From Sutterella sp. (GTDB lineage: Bacteria; Pseudomonadota; Gammaproteobacteria; Burkholderiales; Burkholderiaceae_F): 16,097 nucleotides of DNA. The translations under genes were made by a program, and so were the position numbers. The notes below the pieces were generated by a model. That model saw only the letters and a program-made list of their open reading frames with translations, had not been told where the DNA came from and made no database searches. Numbering within the stretch: position 1 is the stretch's first letter; the number at the start of each line of letters is the position of its first letter. Positions 14,727 to 16,097 of the stretch are shown one piece after another. The stretch is taken from contig DYCH01000046.1 of assembly GCA_019418235.1 (NCBI GenBank), positions 1-16,097 of the forward strand. The letters are read 5' to 3'.

Positions 14727-15998
14727 ATGACAAATTACACGCAAGAAATGGTGACCTATCGCCGTCAATTCCATAAGCATCCTGAAGAAGGTTGGACGGA
14801 ATTTGAAACGATGTATACCGTTGTTAACCGTCTTCGCGAGTTGGGCTGGTCGGTGAAAATGGGTACGGTCGCTGTGAATCCTGAATTTGTGATGGGTCGC
14901 AATCCGTCTCTTGTTGAAAAAGCGATGAAACGCGCTTTAGCAAATGGGGTCACTCAAGCGTTTTTAGATGAAACGCAAGGCTATACCGGGTGCGTTGCCG
15001 TATTGGAAACCGGTCGTCCGGGCCCTGTGACGATGTTCCGTTTTGATATGGACTGCGTCATGGTTGAGGAGTCAACGGATCCCAAGCACGAAGCCAACAT
15101 TGGTGACTATCGCTCTGAATTTGACGGTCAAATGCATGCCTGTGGGCACGATGCTCATACGTCTGTTGGCTTGGGCGTTGCTCACTGGGTCATGGATCAT
15201 AAGGAAGAGTTGACGGGGACGATTAAGTTACTCTTCCAACCGGCCGAAGAAGGGACTCGCGGTGGTTTACCGATGTCTGAAAGTGGCTTGTTAGACGATG
15301 TTGATTACATTTTGTGCGGTCACATTGGGACATCCGCTCGTTTGGGTGAAATCAGCATTGTGGATCAAGGTTTCTTGGCCACTAAGAAAATTGATATCAC
15401 CTTTACAGGGAAGCCGGCTCATGCGGGTGCCAATCCCGAAGATGGACGAAGCGCTTTGTTAGCGGCCTGCAATGCCGCAACGACCTTGACCGGTATTCCG
15501 AGAAATAGTCGTGCAGATACGCGTATCTCTGTAGGTAAGCTCGTAGCGGGTGAAGGTCGTAATGTTGTGCCGGTGCATGCTTCAATGCAAATTGAAGTGC
15601 GTGCGGCAACCGAAGAAGTCAATGCGTACATGTATGACTATGTGCAACGCATTATTCAAGGTTGTGCACTGGCCTATGACGTGTCTTACACCATCGAACA
15701 AGTCGGTGCCGCAACTGTGTTGGATTCAGACCCTGAAATGGTGCAATCCGTTTTAGCCATTGCTAAGGCCATTCCCACTGTTCAACGTGCTTTCGTTGAA
15801 AGTGGGGTGTCGGGTTCCGAAGACTGCTCATGGTTGATTCGCAAGGTTCAAGCCCATGGTGGTAAAGGCACATTCTTTGCGTTTGGTTGCAATCAAAATG
15901 GCCACCACAAAGGCGATTTTGAAATCCAAGACGAGCAAAGTCTTCCGAATGGCTTAGCAGTGTTTACTCGCTTCTTAGAAGAGAAAAATCACAACTAA
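14727..15998 (+). CDS. AbgA-like M20 family amidohydrolase (rightward copy)
   Basis: This is a 423-residue paralogue of the hydrolase at 10734-12011, sharing by eye about half its residues, including NPEFVMGR and HKEELTGTIKLLFQPAEEGTRG-like blocks. Metal and catalytic motifs are intact: FDMDCV (107-111), MHACGHD (136-142), QPAEEGTRG (171-179), GHIG (198-201), GSED, and GHHKGDF near the C-terminus. AHAGANPEDGRS is closer to E. coli AbgA than the leftward copy is. AAAAGGTAAG precedes the ATG, which lies 33 bases after the transporter, so transporter and hydrolase should be co-transcribed. The protein is predicted to be cytoplasmic. There is no AbgB partner in the window, so it may act as a homodimer or pair with the other copy. 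Confidence 0.88.
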   Translation: MTNYTQEMVTYRRQFHKHPEEGWTEFETMYTVVNRLRELGWSVKMGTVAVNPEFVMGRNPSLVEKAMKRALANGVTQAFLDETQGYTGCVAVLETGRPGPVTMFRFDMDCVMVEESTDPKHEANIGDYRSEFDGQMHACGHDAHTSVGLGVAHWVMDHKEELTGTIKLLFQPAEEGTRGGLPMSESGLLDDVDYILCGHIGTSARLGEISIVDQGFLATKKIDITFTGKPAHAGANPEDGRSALLAACNAATTLTGIPRNSRADTRISVGKLVAGEGRNVVPVHASMQIEVRAATEEVNAYMYDYVQRIIQGCALAYDVSYTIEQVGAATVLDSDPEMVQSVLAIAKAIPTVQRAFVESGVSGSEDCSWLIRKVQAHGGKGTFFAFGCNQNGHHKGDFEIQDEQSLPNGLAVFTRFLEEKNHN

Positions 15999-16019
15999 CC
16001 ATTCAAGGATGAGCTTTAA

Positions 16020-16043
16020 AGGAGAGGTAAAAACACCTCTCCT
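16020..16043 (+). terminator. Hairpin downstream of the rightward hydrolase, T-tract absent
   Basis: GGAGAGGT (16021-16028) pairs with ACCTCTCC (16035-16042), plus a closing A-T pair, around a 6-nt loop. It ends 45 bases after the stop codon. As at the metK end, the stem is followed not by T residues but by CAGACTGTTGAC, the edge of the 52-bp repeat. Confidence 0.7.
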
Positions 16044-16097
16044 CAGACTGTTGACAAACCCAAAAATTAAGGGTTTTCCGAGGGACCTAAATCAGGT
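16043..16097. repeat. 52-bp terminal repeat, right copy (probable insertion-element end)
   Basis: 16043-16094 is the exact reverse complement of 1-52; 16095-16097 continue outward without a counterpart because the left copy is cut by the window edge. Relative to the adjacent gene it has the same orientation and the same distance from a hairpin as the left copy. Confidence 0.8.

Noticed and set aside
1..16097. A 16-kb composite transposon bounded by inverted repeats
   Set aside because: The interior contains core housekeeping genes (metK, dapF, dksA, sppA) in a normal lineage order, and each end looks like a separate insertion after a terminator. Assembly stopping in a multicopy repeat explains the bracketing better.
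1..16097. CRISPR array, tRNA or rRNA genes
   Set aside because: No regularly spaced direct repeats, no cloverleaf with the TTC-containing T-arm and no rRNA-like conserved segments were seen on either strand.

Overview
The window looks like chromosomal sequence from a Gram-negative betaproteobacterium of the order Burkholderiales. The evidence is the order metK / two LpxL-HtrB acyltransferases / dapF, a DksA with a single zinc-finger cysteine, a Burkholderiales-type general porin, and lipid A genes. Base composition looks moderate by eye (not the GC-rich pattern of Burkholderia), and the peptide- and acid-oriented gene content fits a gut lineage such as Sutterellaceae (Parasutterella, Turicimonas). 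That family assignment is inference.

Layout. 1-99: a 52-bp repeat abuts the hairpin after metK. 100-1275 (-): metK, behind a structured leader. 1503-6345 (+): a tight operon of two lipid A late acyltransferases, dapF, an RlmI-type 23S rRNA methyltransferase and a COG0523/CobW GTPase. 6538-6960 (+): dksA, with its own leader and a textbook terminator. 7036-9632 (-): a HAD phosphatase and sppA. 9681-10604 (-): an orphan soluble FtsK/SpoIIIE-type ATPase, closed by terminators on both sides. 10734-15998: a divergent catabolic cluster. Leftward it holds a porin followed by an AbgA-like M20 amidohydrolase. Rightward it holds a DcuC-type transporter followed by a second AbgA-like M20 amidohydrolase. 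16020-16097: a hairpin and the same 52-bp repeat in inverted orientation.

How the genes work together. The left half is housekeeping: S-adenosylmethionine supply, lipid A acylation, meso-diaminopimelate for peptidoglycan, rRNA methylation, metal handling and stringent-response transcription control. The right half reads as a nutrient-acquisition module: outer-membrane porin, inner-membrane carboxylate-type carrier, and two cytoplasmic hydrolases predicted to split an N-acyl amino acid or aminobenzoyl-glutamate-like substrate. Its substrate is not shown by the sequence.

The most unusual structural signal is at the two ends. In both places a gene is followed by a strong hairpin that lacks the expected T-tract and instead runs directly into an identical 52-bp sequence. 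This is what an insertion element that targets the 3' side of terminator hairpins would leave. The window probably ends where it does because an assembly stopped in that multicopy repeat. No intergenic stretch exceeds 300 bases; the longest (1276-1502, 6346-6537 and 13224-13430) are described below.
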